Below the pieces are notes generated by a model that was given only the letters and a program-made list of their open reading frames with translations, did no database searches and was not told where the DNA came from. The position numbers and the translations under genes are program-made. Shown piece by piece: positions 1 through 5,482 of a DNA stretch of 6,001 nt. This DNA is from Nitrospirota bacterium (GTDB taxonomy: Bacteria > JACPQY01): the NCBI GenBank assembly GCA_016190245.1, contig JACPQY010000082.1:1-6001 (forward strand). The letters are read 5' to 3'. Position 1 is the stretch's first letter. The number at the start of each line of letters is the position of its first letter.

Positions 1-2
1 GA

Positions 3-3000
3 GGCGGGGGAGGCGGAGGAAGCCCCAGCGACGAATTCCCGCCCCCCCAGGGTGGGACCGAGGGCGACTCGTGTCGTGAGAACACACCGCCACCGGCCAC
101 CCCGCCCCCGTGCGCGGCCACCTCCCCATCCGTGGCGCCCTTGCGCGATGTCAGGTCTGCCCGACTCCCTGCGGACAAGCACGACCCCCGGCGCTCTTCG
201 GCTGCCCAGATCGAGATCGGCATAGATCGCACCACTCCCTCGCATATGTCAGTGCCTTACGACGCCTTCCAAGACATTCCCGACCCCATGCGCTACGGCC
301 ACATCCGTGAGGCCGTGAACACACCGTTGGGCACGCTGCGCTACTCCACCGCGTGGGTCCGCCGCAGTTTCCCCATTCGCAGCCTCATTTACTCTGTTGC
401 CGTCCGCGGGCGCGAACTCATCCCCGATGTCACCGAAATCCGCTTCGCGGTCGGCCCCCTCGCCCGGACGCTCTACTTGAGACCCTACAGCGCCTACTAC
501 GGCAAGCCACCTTCCGAGGACGTCCAAACGGCCGCGCTCCGCCAACTTCTCGTCGAGATCCCCTGGGACGGTACCACAACCTCCAGTGGGGAATCCGTGG
601 CCCTGCCGAACGGGCTCTACACCTATTCCCTCACCGCCACGCACTACTCCAGTCCCGTCATGTCCACCCATGACTACGATCCGGAGACGACCGTAGAGGG
701 CCTGGGCATCAAGCCCGTCGAGTGCCATGAACTCCCCTGCTCCCTGCCCGGAGAATCACCGGCTTTGCCCAATCTCCTCGCCGGCCCCCCAACAGACCTC
801 TCCGGCTACGTCCTCGTCGCCGACCTCTCCGATTCTCCCTTCGGTCGCGGCTGGTGGCCCGACTTCTACGAAGAACTCTGGTTCTCGCCGGACAAGACCG
901 CCATCGTCCGCTTCACCGCCTCCGGGACCACCCTCTACCGCCTCGACCCCACCACCGGCGAATACATCAACGGCCCCGAACGCCTCCTCCCCTCCCCCGA
1001 CGGCTTCGACCTCATCGACTCCTCTCGACTTCCCGACTTCCCGACCTCCCGATTTCTCGCCTCCGGCAAGCCTGTTTCCATCGGTTCCACCTTCTTCTTC
1101 TACGACTCCGACAACCACCTCTCCGGCCTCGGCGATACCGACTCCGCCCCCACCACCCACTTCACCTACACTGGGGACCGTATCGCCTCCATCTCCGGTC
1201 CCGGCTTCACCCTCACGCTGGAACACGACCCCGACGGGCGCCTCCTCTCCATCACCGGCACGTCCACGAACGCCGCCATGACCTACGACGACCGCCACCT
1301 CCTCACCTCCCTCGACTCCCGACTGTCCGCCGAATGGCGGACTCCAGACTCCCGCGCTTACGCTTACGACGACCAAGCCCGCGTCCTCACCCTCTCCACC
1401 GCTTCCGGCACCCAGGAAATCGTCTACTCCTCCATTCTTAACTTCACCCCGCGCTTCTTTGCCGAGGCCCAGGAAAACGACCTCGCCCGCCCCTACGACA
1501 TCAGCGCCGTCTACCGCCAAGCCACGGAACAAGACTGCTCCCCCGTCACCTCCCGCGCCTCCGTCCTGGCCGCCATCACCACGGACCCGCCCGGCCTGAC
1601 CCTCGGTGACCACGACCCCGGCCCCCTCCTGTGCATGGGCACCATCCGAGGCCTCACCGGCCCAGGCTCCACCGACCGCATCCTGCTCACCACCGGCGAA
1701 ATCCTTCAGCTCGGCGGGGAAGACGCCGCATTCTTTACCTGGCCCTTTCCCCCCGAGGTAACCGAATCCCCCACGGTCAGCCGCTACGCCCTCACCGCGC
1801 GCTACACCATCGAGACAGGCGAACTGGGCACTGTCCGCCGCCGGTTGCTCTTCAAAGGGGAAGAAACCCTCCCCGAAAAACACGAGACCCTCGACGTGCC
1901 GCCCTTTTCGACTGACACCCTTTCCTGCACCGTGGACTTCAGATCCAAGACGACCCTCTTCGAACCCAGCAGCAACCGCATCCGCTCCACGAGCGGAGAC
2001 GACATCCCCCCCGCCATCCTCGGCTCACGCTCCGAGCGGCTCGGCCCCGCCGTCTGCCTCGCCCCCTCGGCCCCCCCCAACACCACCTACTCCTATGACG
2101 ACCTCGGCCGCCTCATCGCCAAGCTCTCCCCGGAAGGCACCACCACCTACGAATACGATGAACTCTCCCGCATCACCAAAATCACCGATCCCTACGATCG
2201 CGTTCTGGCTCTCAGCTATCAGCCCTCAGCTCTCAGCCCAGACTCACGACTCCCGACTGCCGACTCCCGACTCTCGAGCATCACCGATCCGCTCGGCCGC
2301 ACCACTTCCTTCACCTACGACGACCTCGGGCGCCTCACCTCCGTGACCGACCCCCTTGGAGGCCTCACACAAATCATCCCCGGACCCGCCGACGACAAAC
2401 CCCTCTTCATCACCGACCCCCTCGGCCACACCACGGGTTTCCGCTATGACAACACCGGCAATGTCCTCGAAGTCGTCGATGCCCTCGGCGGCACCACCTC
2501 TTACACGTACTCCCGACTGCCTACTGCCGACTCCCGACTCACGACTATGACCAACTCCCTCTCCCAAACCACCTCCTTCGGCTACGACGAAAACGGCCAC
2601 CTCGTCCGCATCACCAACCCCCTGGGCCAGACCCGCCTCCTCGAACGCTCCCCCGACGGCCTGGTCCTGCGAGACACCCGGGCCTCCGGGGAGGTCCTCG
2701 ACTACATCTACGGCGCCACCTCCCCCCTCGGCCGGCCCTTGCTCACAACGCTCTCCACCCTGGGGGGCGCGCCGGACCTCGCTTCGCCCAGCCTGAAGTA
2801 CGATGCGGAGGGCCGCCTCCTCTCCTTCAGCCTTCGCTACAAGGAAAACTTCACGTTTGCGTACGACTCCTTTGGGCGCGTCAGCCAAGTGAAACAGGGC
2901 GGGGCCGGGACCACTCTCGAAACGGAATACATCCAGGACGGCACGCCCGCCGCAGGCCAGCGCACCCGACTCGTCCTCAAGGACTCCTCCGGCCAAGAGT

Positions 3001-4766
3001 TGGGCGTGGTCGCCTACACCTACGACTCCCGCGGGCGCCTCGTCTCCCTCACGCCCACCGTCCAAGGCTCCTCCCCCGGCTCCATCACCCTCGAATACGA
3101 CAACTTCGACCGCCGCACGAAACTCACCTACCCCAACGGAACCTCCACCACCTACGAGTACGATGGCGTTTCAAGGCTTGCCTCCATCCACCACCAACGC
3201 GCCGGCGGCACCACCCTCTCCCGCTTCGACTACACCTACGATGCCGTGAGCAACATCACCTCCATCAGTGAGCAGTCGGCGGTGAGCAGTGAGTCCGCCC
3301 CTGCACGTTCTCGTAGTTCCCTCCCCTTCGTAAGGGGAGGCAAGGTGGGGTCGAGCCGATCCTCTTCTCGCCCCCCCCGCCCTCCGAAAATCCAACGGGC
3401 TCCCGGGCTCTCGGGTTCCCTGGTTCACAACTACCAGTACGACCCCCTCTACCGCCTCACCTCCGCCGGGCTCTCCGGTTCCCTGGCTCCCGGGCTCACG
3501 AGCGAAAACTTCAACTACGACGCGACCGGCAACTTCTTCTCCGCTCCGGGGGGCTCCCACGCCCTCCACGACAACGCCTCCCGTCTGCTACAATGGGGGA
3601 ACTGGGAGATGGAGTACGACGCCTCGGGCCGACTGACCCGGAAGATCAATTCCGTCACCGGCGCCTCTTGGTCCTACGCCTGGAACGCCTTTGACCAGCT
3701 CACCCTCGTCACCTGCACGCCTCCTTCGTCCCCCCCGCCTGTAGGGACGCCTTCCGATCCGTCCGGAGCCTCCTGCGACGTCCCCACCACCGTCAGCTAC
3801 TCCTACGGCCTCTTCGGCGCCATCGTCTTGCGCAAGGCGACCACGGTCCAGAATCAGGTCCCCCTCGTCGAAGAAACCCGCTACGTCCTGGACGGCCTCG
3901 ATACCGTGGCGGAAATTGATTCCGACTGCTCACCGCTCACTGCTGACTGCTTACGGCGGTTCTACGTCCACGGCCCCGGCATCGATGAACCGTTGGCGAT
4001 GTGGTCCGCCCCGGTTCCCGGGCTCCCTGGTTCCCCGGCTCCCGGCTCTTGGCACTTCGTCCACGCCGATCACCTCGGCTCGATCACCGAGATCACCGAC
4101 TCCACCGGTACCCTCGCCGCGCAGTACCGGTACTCGGCCTTCGGTTCCCGATTCACCGTTCTCGATCCTCCCGTCGGCCTCTCGGCTTCCCTGCTTCCCG
4201 GCTTCACGGGTCGCCCCTGGGACCCCGACGCCCAACTCCACCACTACCGCTTCCGCTGGTACGACCCCGAGGTCGGGCGCTTCATCAGCGAGGATGCCCC
4301 CCCCATCCTCATCTCTGACGACCCCATCCTCTTCCTCCGACCGAGCGAAGGAAGCATACGCCAATCAAACAAATCGTGGAAGCAATTCTGGCGGCGAACA
4401 CGGTACACTCTTGACATAATGGATAGCCCGATCAATGTCCCTTCACGCCTTCGCACTACGGGTGCCCATACGCCTTCGCACAGGCTGACACGCCCCGGAG
4501 CAGCCCTCGACGATCCCAGCTCTCTCCACCCGTACACGTACGCTTCGGGTAATCCGATCAATCTTATCGACCCCACCGGTCTAGCCAAGAAGCAGGACTG
4601 CTTTCGATCCAAGTGCTATTCCGTGTGTAGAACCCAGTGGCATTACACTTGCGGTGTATCCTGTACAATAGTGTGCTTCGGCCAGCCCGAGCTCTTCGTC
4701 CCCTGCTATGTCTTTTGTCAGGCCGTGGCAACATCCGTGTGCCAGCAGCGATGTGACTGCTACTAA
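3..4766 (+). CDS. RHS/YD-repeat protein with cysteine-rich C-terminal tip (5' partial)
   Basis: Large RHS-family protein. The family forms a beta-barrel shell that encloses a variable C-terminal tip, often a toxin, delivered to neighbouring cells. The frame has no stop back to base 3, with a Gly/Pro-rich stretch there, and neither GTG 132 nor ATG 246 has a Shine-Dalgarno sequence, so the start is probably upstream. Residues counted from GTG 132: WDG 145-147 with PNGLYTY 159-165 resembles a FlgD-type Ig-like fold; SPFGRGWW 235-242 is common before YD repeats; YD motifs are scattered from about 324 and dense from 655 (YDDLGRL, ITDPLGRTTSFTYD); DHLGSI starts at 1313; YDPEVGRFISED is 1377-1388; PINLIDPTGL ends at 1484; residues 1486-1544 are the tip. 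Odd features are many in-frame repeat islands and a 64-codon insert between core and end motif. No PAAR, signal peptide or secretion domain is visible, so the export route is unknown. RHS assignment is near certain; toxicity is inferred. Confidence 0.95.
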   Translation, partial: GGGGGGSPSDEFPPPQGGTEGDSCRENTPPPATPPPCAATSPSVAPLRDVRSARLPADKHDPRRSSAAQIEIGIDRTTPSHMSVPYDAFQDIPDPMRYGHIREAVNTPLGTLRYSTAWVRRSFPIRSLIYSVAVRGRELIPDVTEIRFAVGPLARTLYLRPYSAYYGKPPSEDVQTAALRQLLVEIPWDGTTTSSGESVALPNGLYTYSLTATHYSSPVMSTHDYDPETTVEGLGIKPVECHELPCSLPGESPALPNLLAGPPTDLSGYVLVADLSDSPFGRGWWPDFYEELWFSPDKTAIVRFTASGTTLYRLDPTTGEYINGPERLLPSPDGFDLIDSSRLPDFPTSRFLASGKPVSIGSTFFFYDSDNHLSGLGDTDSAPTTHFTYTGDRIASISGPGFTLTLEHDPDGRLLSITGTSTNAAMTYDDRHLLTSLDSRLSAEWRTPDSRAYAYDDQARVLTLSTASGTQEIVYSSILNFTPRFFAEAQENDLARPYDISAVYRQATEQDCSPVTSRASVLAAITTDPPGLTLGDHDPGPLLCMGTIRGLTGPGSTDRILLTTGEILQLGGEDAAFFTWPFPPEVTESPTVSRYALTARYTIETGELGTVRRRLLFKGEETLPEKHETLDVPPFSTDTLSCTVDFRSKTTLFEPSSNRIRSTSGDDIPPAILGSRSERLGPAVCLAPSAPPNTTYSYDDLGRLIAKLSPEGTTTYEYDELSRITKITDPYDRVLALSYQPSALSPDSRLPTADSRLSSITDPLGRTTSFTYDDLGRLTSVTDPLGGLTQIIPGPADDKPLFITDPLGHTTGFRYDNTGNVLEVVDALGGTTSYTYSRLPTADSRLTTMTNSLSQTTSFGYDENGHLVRITNPLGQTRLLERSPDGLVLRDTRASGEVLDYIYGATSPLGRPLLTTLSTLGGAPDLASPSLKYDAEGRLLSFSLRYKENFTFAYDSFGRVSQVKQGGAGTTLETEYIQDGTPAAGQRTRLVLKDSSGQELGVVAYTYDSRGRLVSLTPTVQGSSPGSITLEYDNFDRRTKLTYPNGTSTTYEYDGVSRLASIHHQRAGGTTLSRFDYTYDAVSNITSISEQSAVSSESAPARSRSSLPFVRGGKVGSSRSSSRPPRPPKIQRAPGLSGSLVHNYQYDPLYRLTSAGLSGSLAPGLTSENFNYDATGNFFSAPGGSHALHDNASRLLQWGNWEMEYDASGRLTRKINSVTGASWSYAWNAFDQLTLVTCTPPSSPPPVGTPSDPSGASCDVPTTVSYSYGLFGAIVLRKATTVQNQVPLVEETRYVLDGLDTVAEIDSDCSPLTADCLRRFYVHGPGIDEPLAMWSAPVPGLPGSPAPGSWHFVHADHLGSITEITDSTGTLAAQYRYSAFGSRFTVLDPPVGLSASLLPGFTGRPWDPDAQLHHYRFRWYDPEVGRFISEDAPPILISDDPILFLRPSEGSIRQSNKSWKQFWRRTRYTLDIMDSPINVPSRLRTTGAHTPSHRLTRPGAALDDPSSLHPYTYASGNPINLIDPTGLAKKQDCFRSKCYSVCRTQWHYTCGVSCTIVCFGQPELFVPCYVFCQAVATSVCQQRCDCY
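1023..1062 (+). repeat. 8-bp tandem repeat island inside RHS gene
   Basis: Five imperfect copies of an octamer of the type tcccgact run head to tail and are translated as SRLPDFPTSRFLA. The island lies in the N-terminal part of the YD region, between PDGFDLIDS and SGKPVSIGS, and keeps the frame open. Confidence 0.7.
1313..1353 (+). repeat. 7-bp repeats flanking a 7-bp-stem hairpin
   Basis: Two heptamers (cgactcc, cgactgt) on the left and two (gactcca, gactccc) on the right flank a perfect hairpin, gtccgcc at 1325-1331, loop gaat, ggcggac at 1336-1342. The whole is translated in frame as DSRLSAEWRTPDSR, between two YD-type segments (TYDDRHLLTS and YAYDDQARVLTL). Confidence 0.65.
2211..2273 (+). 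repeat. Nine-unit heptanucleotide tandem repeat inside RHS gene
   Basis: Nine consecutive 7-bp units occupy exactly 63 bp: four of the ctcagct/ctcagcc type, then five of the cagactc to ccgactc type. Sixty-three bp is 21 codons, so the array preserves the reading frame. It falls in the loop of a YD repeat, between the LALSY and LSSITDPLGR motifs, where an ordinary repeat would have only about five residues. Confidence 0.85.
2511..2545 (+). repeat. Five-unit heptanucleotide repeat inside RHS gene
   Basis: Five 7-bp units of the tcccgac/tgccgac type are translated as SRLPTADSRLT. The same peptide, SRLPTADSRL, is produced by the array 300 bp upstream. It replaces the usual short loop between TSYTY and TMTNSLSQTTSFGYD. 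Confidence 0.8.
3267..3294 (+). repeat. Four-unit heptanucleotide repeat, opposite orientation
   Basis: Four units (agtgagc, agtcggc, ggtgagc, agtgagt) are translated as SEQSAVSSES. The units resemble the reverse complement of the tgctcac/gccgact heptamers elsewhere in the gene. A pure agtgagc array would contain an in-frame TGA; here the second unit is agtcggc, which avoids it. Confidence 0.75.
3318..3352 (+). repeat. REP-like palindromic element translated within RHS gene
   Basis: A perfect 9-bp stem, cctcccctt at 3320-3328 and aaggggagg at 3332-3340 with a 3-base loop, is followed by caaggtgggg. This resembles the dispersed palindromes with a ccctcccctt...aaggggagg core seen in many bacterial genomes, usually between genes. 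Here it is read through as SLPFVRGGKVG, in an Arg/Ser/Pro-rich insertion unlike the surrounding YD repeats. Confidence 0.65.
3397..3428 (+). repeat. Four-unit octanucleotide repeat inside RHS gene
   Basis: Four 8-bp units (gggctccc, gggctctc, gggttccc, tggttcac) are translated as APGLSGSLVH, just before the YD motif NYQYDPLYRLTS. A second array of the same family follows about 40 bp later. Confidence 0.75.
3468..3499 (+). repeat. Four-unit octanucleotide repeat inside RHS gene
   Basis: Four 8-bp units (gggctctc, cggttccc, tggctccc, gggctcac) are translated as AGLSGSLAPGLT, immediately before the YD motif ENFNYDATGN. It belongs to the same family as the array just upstream, from which it is separated by one YD motif. 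Confidence 0.75.
3927..3954 (+). repeat. Four-unit heptanucleotide repeat in the RHS core
   Basis: Four 7-bp units (tgctcac, cgctcac, tgctgac, tgcttac) encode CSPLTADCLRR, just before FYVHGPGIDEP. The same island is present at the homologous place in the downstream RHS fragment (5708-5735), so it was acquired before the two copies separated or has been shared by recombination. Confidence 0.75.
4012..4043 (+). repeat. Four-unit octanucleotide repeat in the RHS core
   Basis: Four 8-bp units (cggttccc, gggctccc, tggttccc, cggctccc) encode PVPGLPGSPAPG between the MW of IDEPLAMW and the HFVHADHLGSI core motif. The homologous site in the downstream copy carries a different, 7-bp repeat. Confidence 0.8.
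4173..4204 (+). repeat. Octanucleotide repeat before the FTGR core motif
   Basis: Four imperfect 8-bp units (gtcggcct, ctcggctt, ccctgctt, cccggctt) encode VGLSASLLPG directly before GFTGRPWDPD. The island fills the loop between the RYSAFGSR motif and the FTGR motif of the RHS core. Confidence 0.65.
4317..4520 (+). other. In-frame 192-bp insert between RHS core and end-of-core motif
   Basis: In RHS proteins the GRFISED motif is usually followed within a dozen or so residues by the (L)xxYxYxxNPxNxxDPxGL motif. Here about 76 residues separate FISED (ending at 1388) from LHPYTYASGN (starting at 1465). The segment is bracketed by two 12-bp sequences that match at 10 positions, gacgaccccatc at 4317-4328 and gacgatcccagc at 4509-4520, exactly 192 bp (64 codons) apart. 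Removing one unit would restore a normal-looking junction, SDDP followed by SSLHPYTY. The inside is visibly less GC-rich and holds a 12-bp direct repeat (acgccttcgcac at 4445-4456 and 4470-4481). No terminal inverted repeats or transposase were found. Origin is inferred. Confidence 0.45.
4587..4763 (+). other. Cysteine-rich variable tip of the RHS protein
   Basis: This segment encodes the 59 residues after the DPTGLA end-of-core motif, where RHS proteins carry their variable effector tip. It contains 11 cysteines. Residues 1495-1511 and 1525-1541 share exactly the same spacing, Cys-x3-Cys-x7-Cys-x3-Cys, and both begin Cys-Tyr, so the tip looks like an internal duplication joined by a short linker holding one more cysteine (1515). 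The i, i+4 spacing fits paired helices stapled by disulfides, or metal binding. It is much shorter than typical nuclease or deaminase tips (often 80-150 residues), and I recognise no catalytic motif. It may be a small disulfide-rich or membrane-active toxin, or only a structural tail. Confidence 0.7.
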
Positions 4767-4768
4767 GT

Positions 4769-5296
4769 ATGGACACATATCTGCTAACGACCGGAGAGGG
4801 CGTCCAGGATCGCCACTCCGACCCCATCCATTCCGCCTTGGTGTCGCTCTTCGCCCGCGTGCGATCATTGTTCAGCGGGCCTCGCCTAATCCTCCGGCTA
4901 CTGCTCTGGTTGGTCATGTCGCTGGCCCTGCTTGTCTTCCACATCAAGCAGAGCCCCACCGAACACGTCACAACCGCGGGAATGGCCGTCGGAGTAGCTC
5001 TTGGAGGCCTCTTCGGCTTGGCCTATAACCGATATCTCAGGAGGGGTATTAGGCAGAATGAATACATTAGGCCTCCCAGGACTGACCTGCTGAAACAAGG
5101 TATCATCCTCATCCCAACAATGCTGATTTTCTGGCATTTCTTGCCACAACTCGTTGATGATTCAAAGGTTTGGAACCGATTCTTTGTATTCCCCTTCTTC
5201 TTGCTGCTGCCTGTTGGGATGCTCTATAACGTTCTCTGGCTGAATGAGTATGAGAGGAAGGTTGGGCCGGTCGTGATTCGGAAACACCGTAGATGA
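4769..5296 (+). CDS. Four-helix membrane protein, candidate immunity/partner of the RHS tip
   Basis: A 175-residue protein with four hydrophobic segments at about residues 40-59, 68-86, 108-128 and 138-158. Basic clusters lie before helix 1, between helices 2 and 3 (NRYLRRGIRQ) and at the C-terminus (RKHRR), while the loop between helices 3 and 4 is acidic (DDSK), which predicts both ends in the cytoplasm. The ATG is 2 bases after the RHS stop and an in-frame TGA at 4754 excludes an earlier start. No Shine-Dalgarno is visible, so translational coupling to the RHS gene is likely. RHS toxin genes are typically followed directly by their immunity gene, and membrane immunity proteins usually counter membrane-active or cell-envelope toxins. 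Its base composition, like that of the tip, is less GC-rich than the RHS core, consistent with the two moving as one cassette. I recognise no family; immunity is inferred from position. Confidence 0.75.
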   Translation: MDTYLLTTGEGVQDRHSDPIHSALVSLFARVRSLFSGPRLILRLLLWLVMSLALLVFHIKQSPTEHVTTAGMAVGVALGGLFGLAYNRYLRRGIRQNEYIRPPRTDLLKQGIILIPTMLIFWHFLPQLVDDSKVWNRFFVFPFFLLLPVGMLYNVLWLNEYERKVGPVVIRKHRR

Positions 5297-5482
5297 CCAG
5301 GCCAGGACTGAGCCGCGATGGAGTAGTCCCAGAGTCGAGTAGTTCATCGGTTGCCCGATTTCACTCTCACAGATCCGGACGGGCCGATGTCCCTCATCCG
5401 GCTCTTCCAAGCGGCTCACCCGGCCGACGCGTGACCCACTGCGAAGGTCGCGCAATGTGGGACGCGCCTTGCCACGGAGGGC
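5297..5482. other. Gene-free spacer between membrane protein and orphan RHS fragment
   Basis: No convincing gene is present; short frames here lack recognisable motifs and overlap structured DNA. The spacer holds a minus-strand group II intron-like motif, a small atcgg/ccgat hairpin (5346-5359) and an imperfect stem (gcgtgacc 5429-5436 with ggtcgcgc 5446-5453). No terminator with a T-run was seen after the membrane-protein gene. Confidence 0.5.
5346..5404 (-). other. Degenerate group II intron domain V/VI-like sequence
   Basis: Read on the minus strand, 5404 to 5372 begins GAGCCGGATGAGGG and ends CGTCCGGATC. This matches the outline of a group II intron domain V (about 34 nt, GAGCCG at the 5' end, a CGG-containing 3' arm, AGC triad), with 33 bases and imperfect pairing. 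Right after it, on the same strand, comes a small hairpin (atcggg...ccgat), where domain VI would lie. No maturase reading frame is in the window. If real it is an intron relic; a chance hairpin remains possible. Confidence 0.35.

Larger units (their letters stand above)
3752..4147 (+). repeat. RHS core segment duplicated downstream (copy 1)
   Basis: This segment is the source-like copy of 5533-5919 (offset 1781 bases up to the variable loop, 1772 after it). Identity by eye is about nine in ten outside the loop, in a mosaic: 3752-3800 and 3817-3871 are identical in both, while the patch around 3885-3925 differs at many third positions. The sequences diverge after the RYSA(F/Y)G motif. Confidence 0.85.

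Noticed and set aside
756-1883. Long minus-strand open frame (375 codons) opposite the RHS gene
   Set aside because: It is Gly/Val/Glu-rich low-complexity sequence of the kind produced opposite GC-rich codons; no motif or ribosome binding site supports it, and the plus strand there is clearly RHS.
2211-2545. CRISPR-like array
   Set aside because: The repeats are 7-bp tandem units without unique spacers of regular length, and they are translated in frame.
2244-3065. Minus-strand open frame (273 codons) opposite the YD repeats
   Set aside because: Its repeated Gly-Val-Gly pattern mirrors the YD-repeat codons of the plus strand, so it is a shadow frame.
4411-4440. TTGACA at 4411 as a -35 promoter box
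   Set aside because: No acceptable -10 hexamer lies 16-18 bases downstream, and it is inside the RHS coding sequence.
4329-4508. Transposase remnant in the core insert (other frames give short hydrophobic stretches such as IKQIVEAILAANTV)
   Set aside because: The frames are short, end in stops, and show no recognisable transposase motif or terminal inverted repeats.
4643-4669. TTACAC (4643) and TACAAT (4664) as a promoter for the membrane-protein gene
   Set aside because: The spacing is only 15 bases, the -35 match is poor, and both lie in the cysteine-tip coding sequence; coupling to the RHS gene explains expression more simply.
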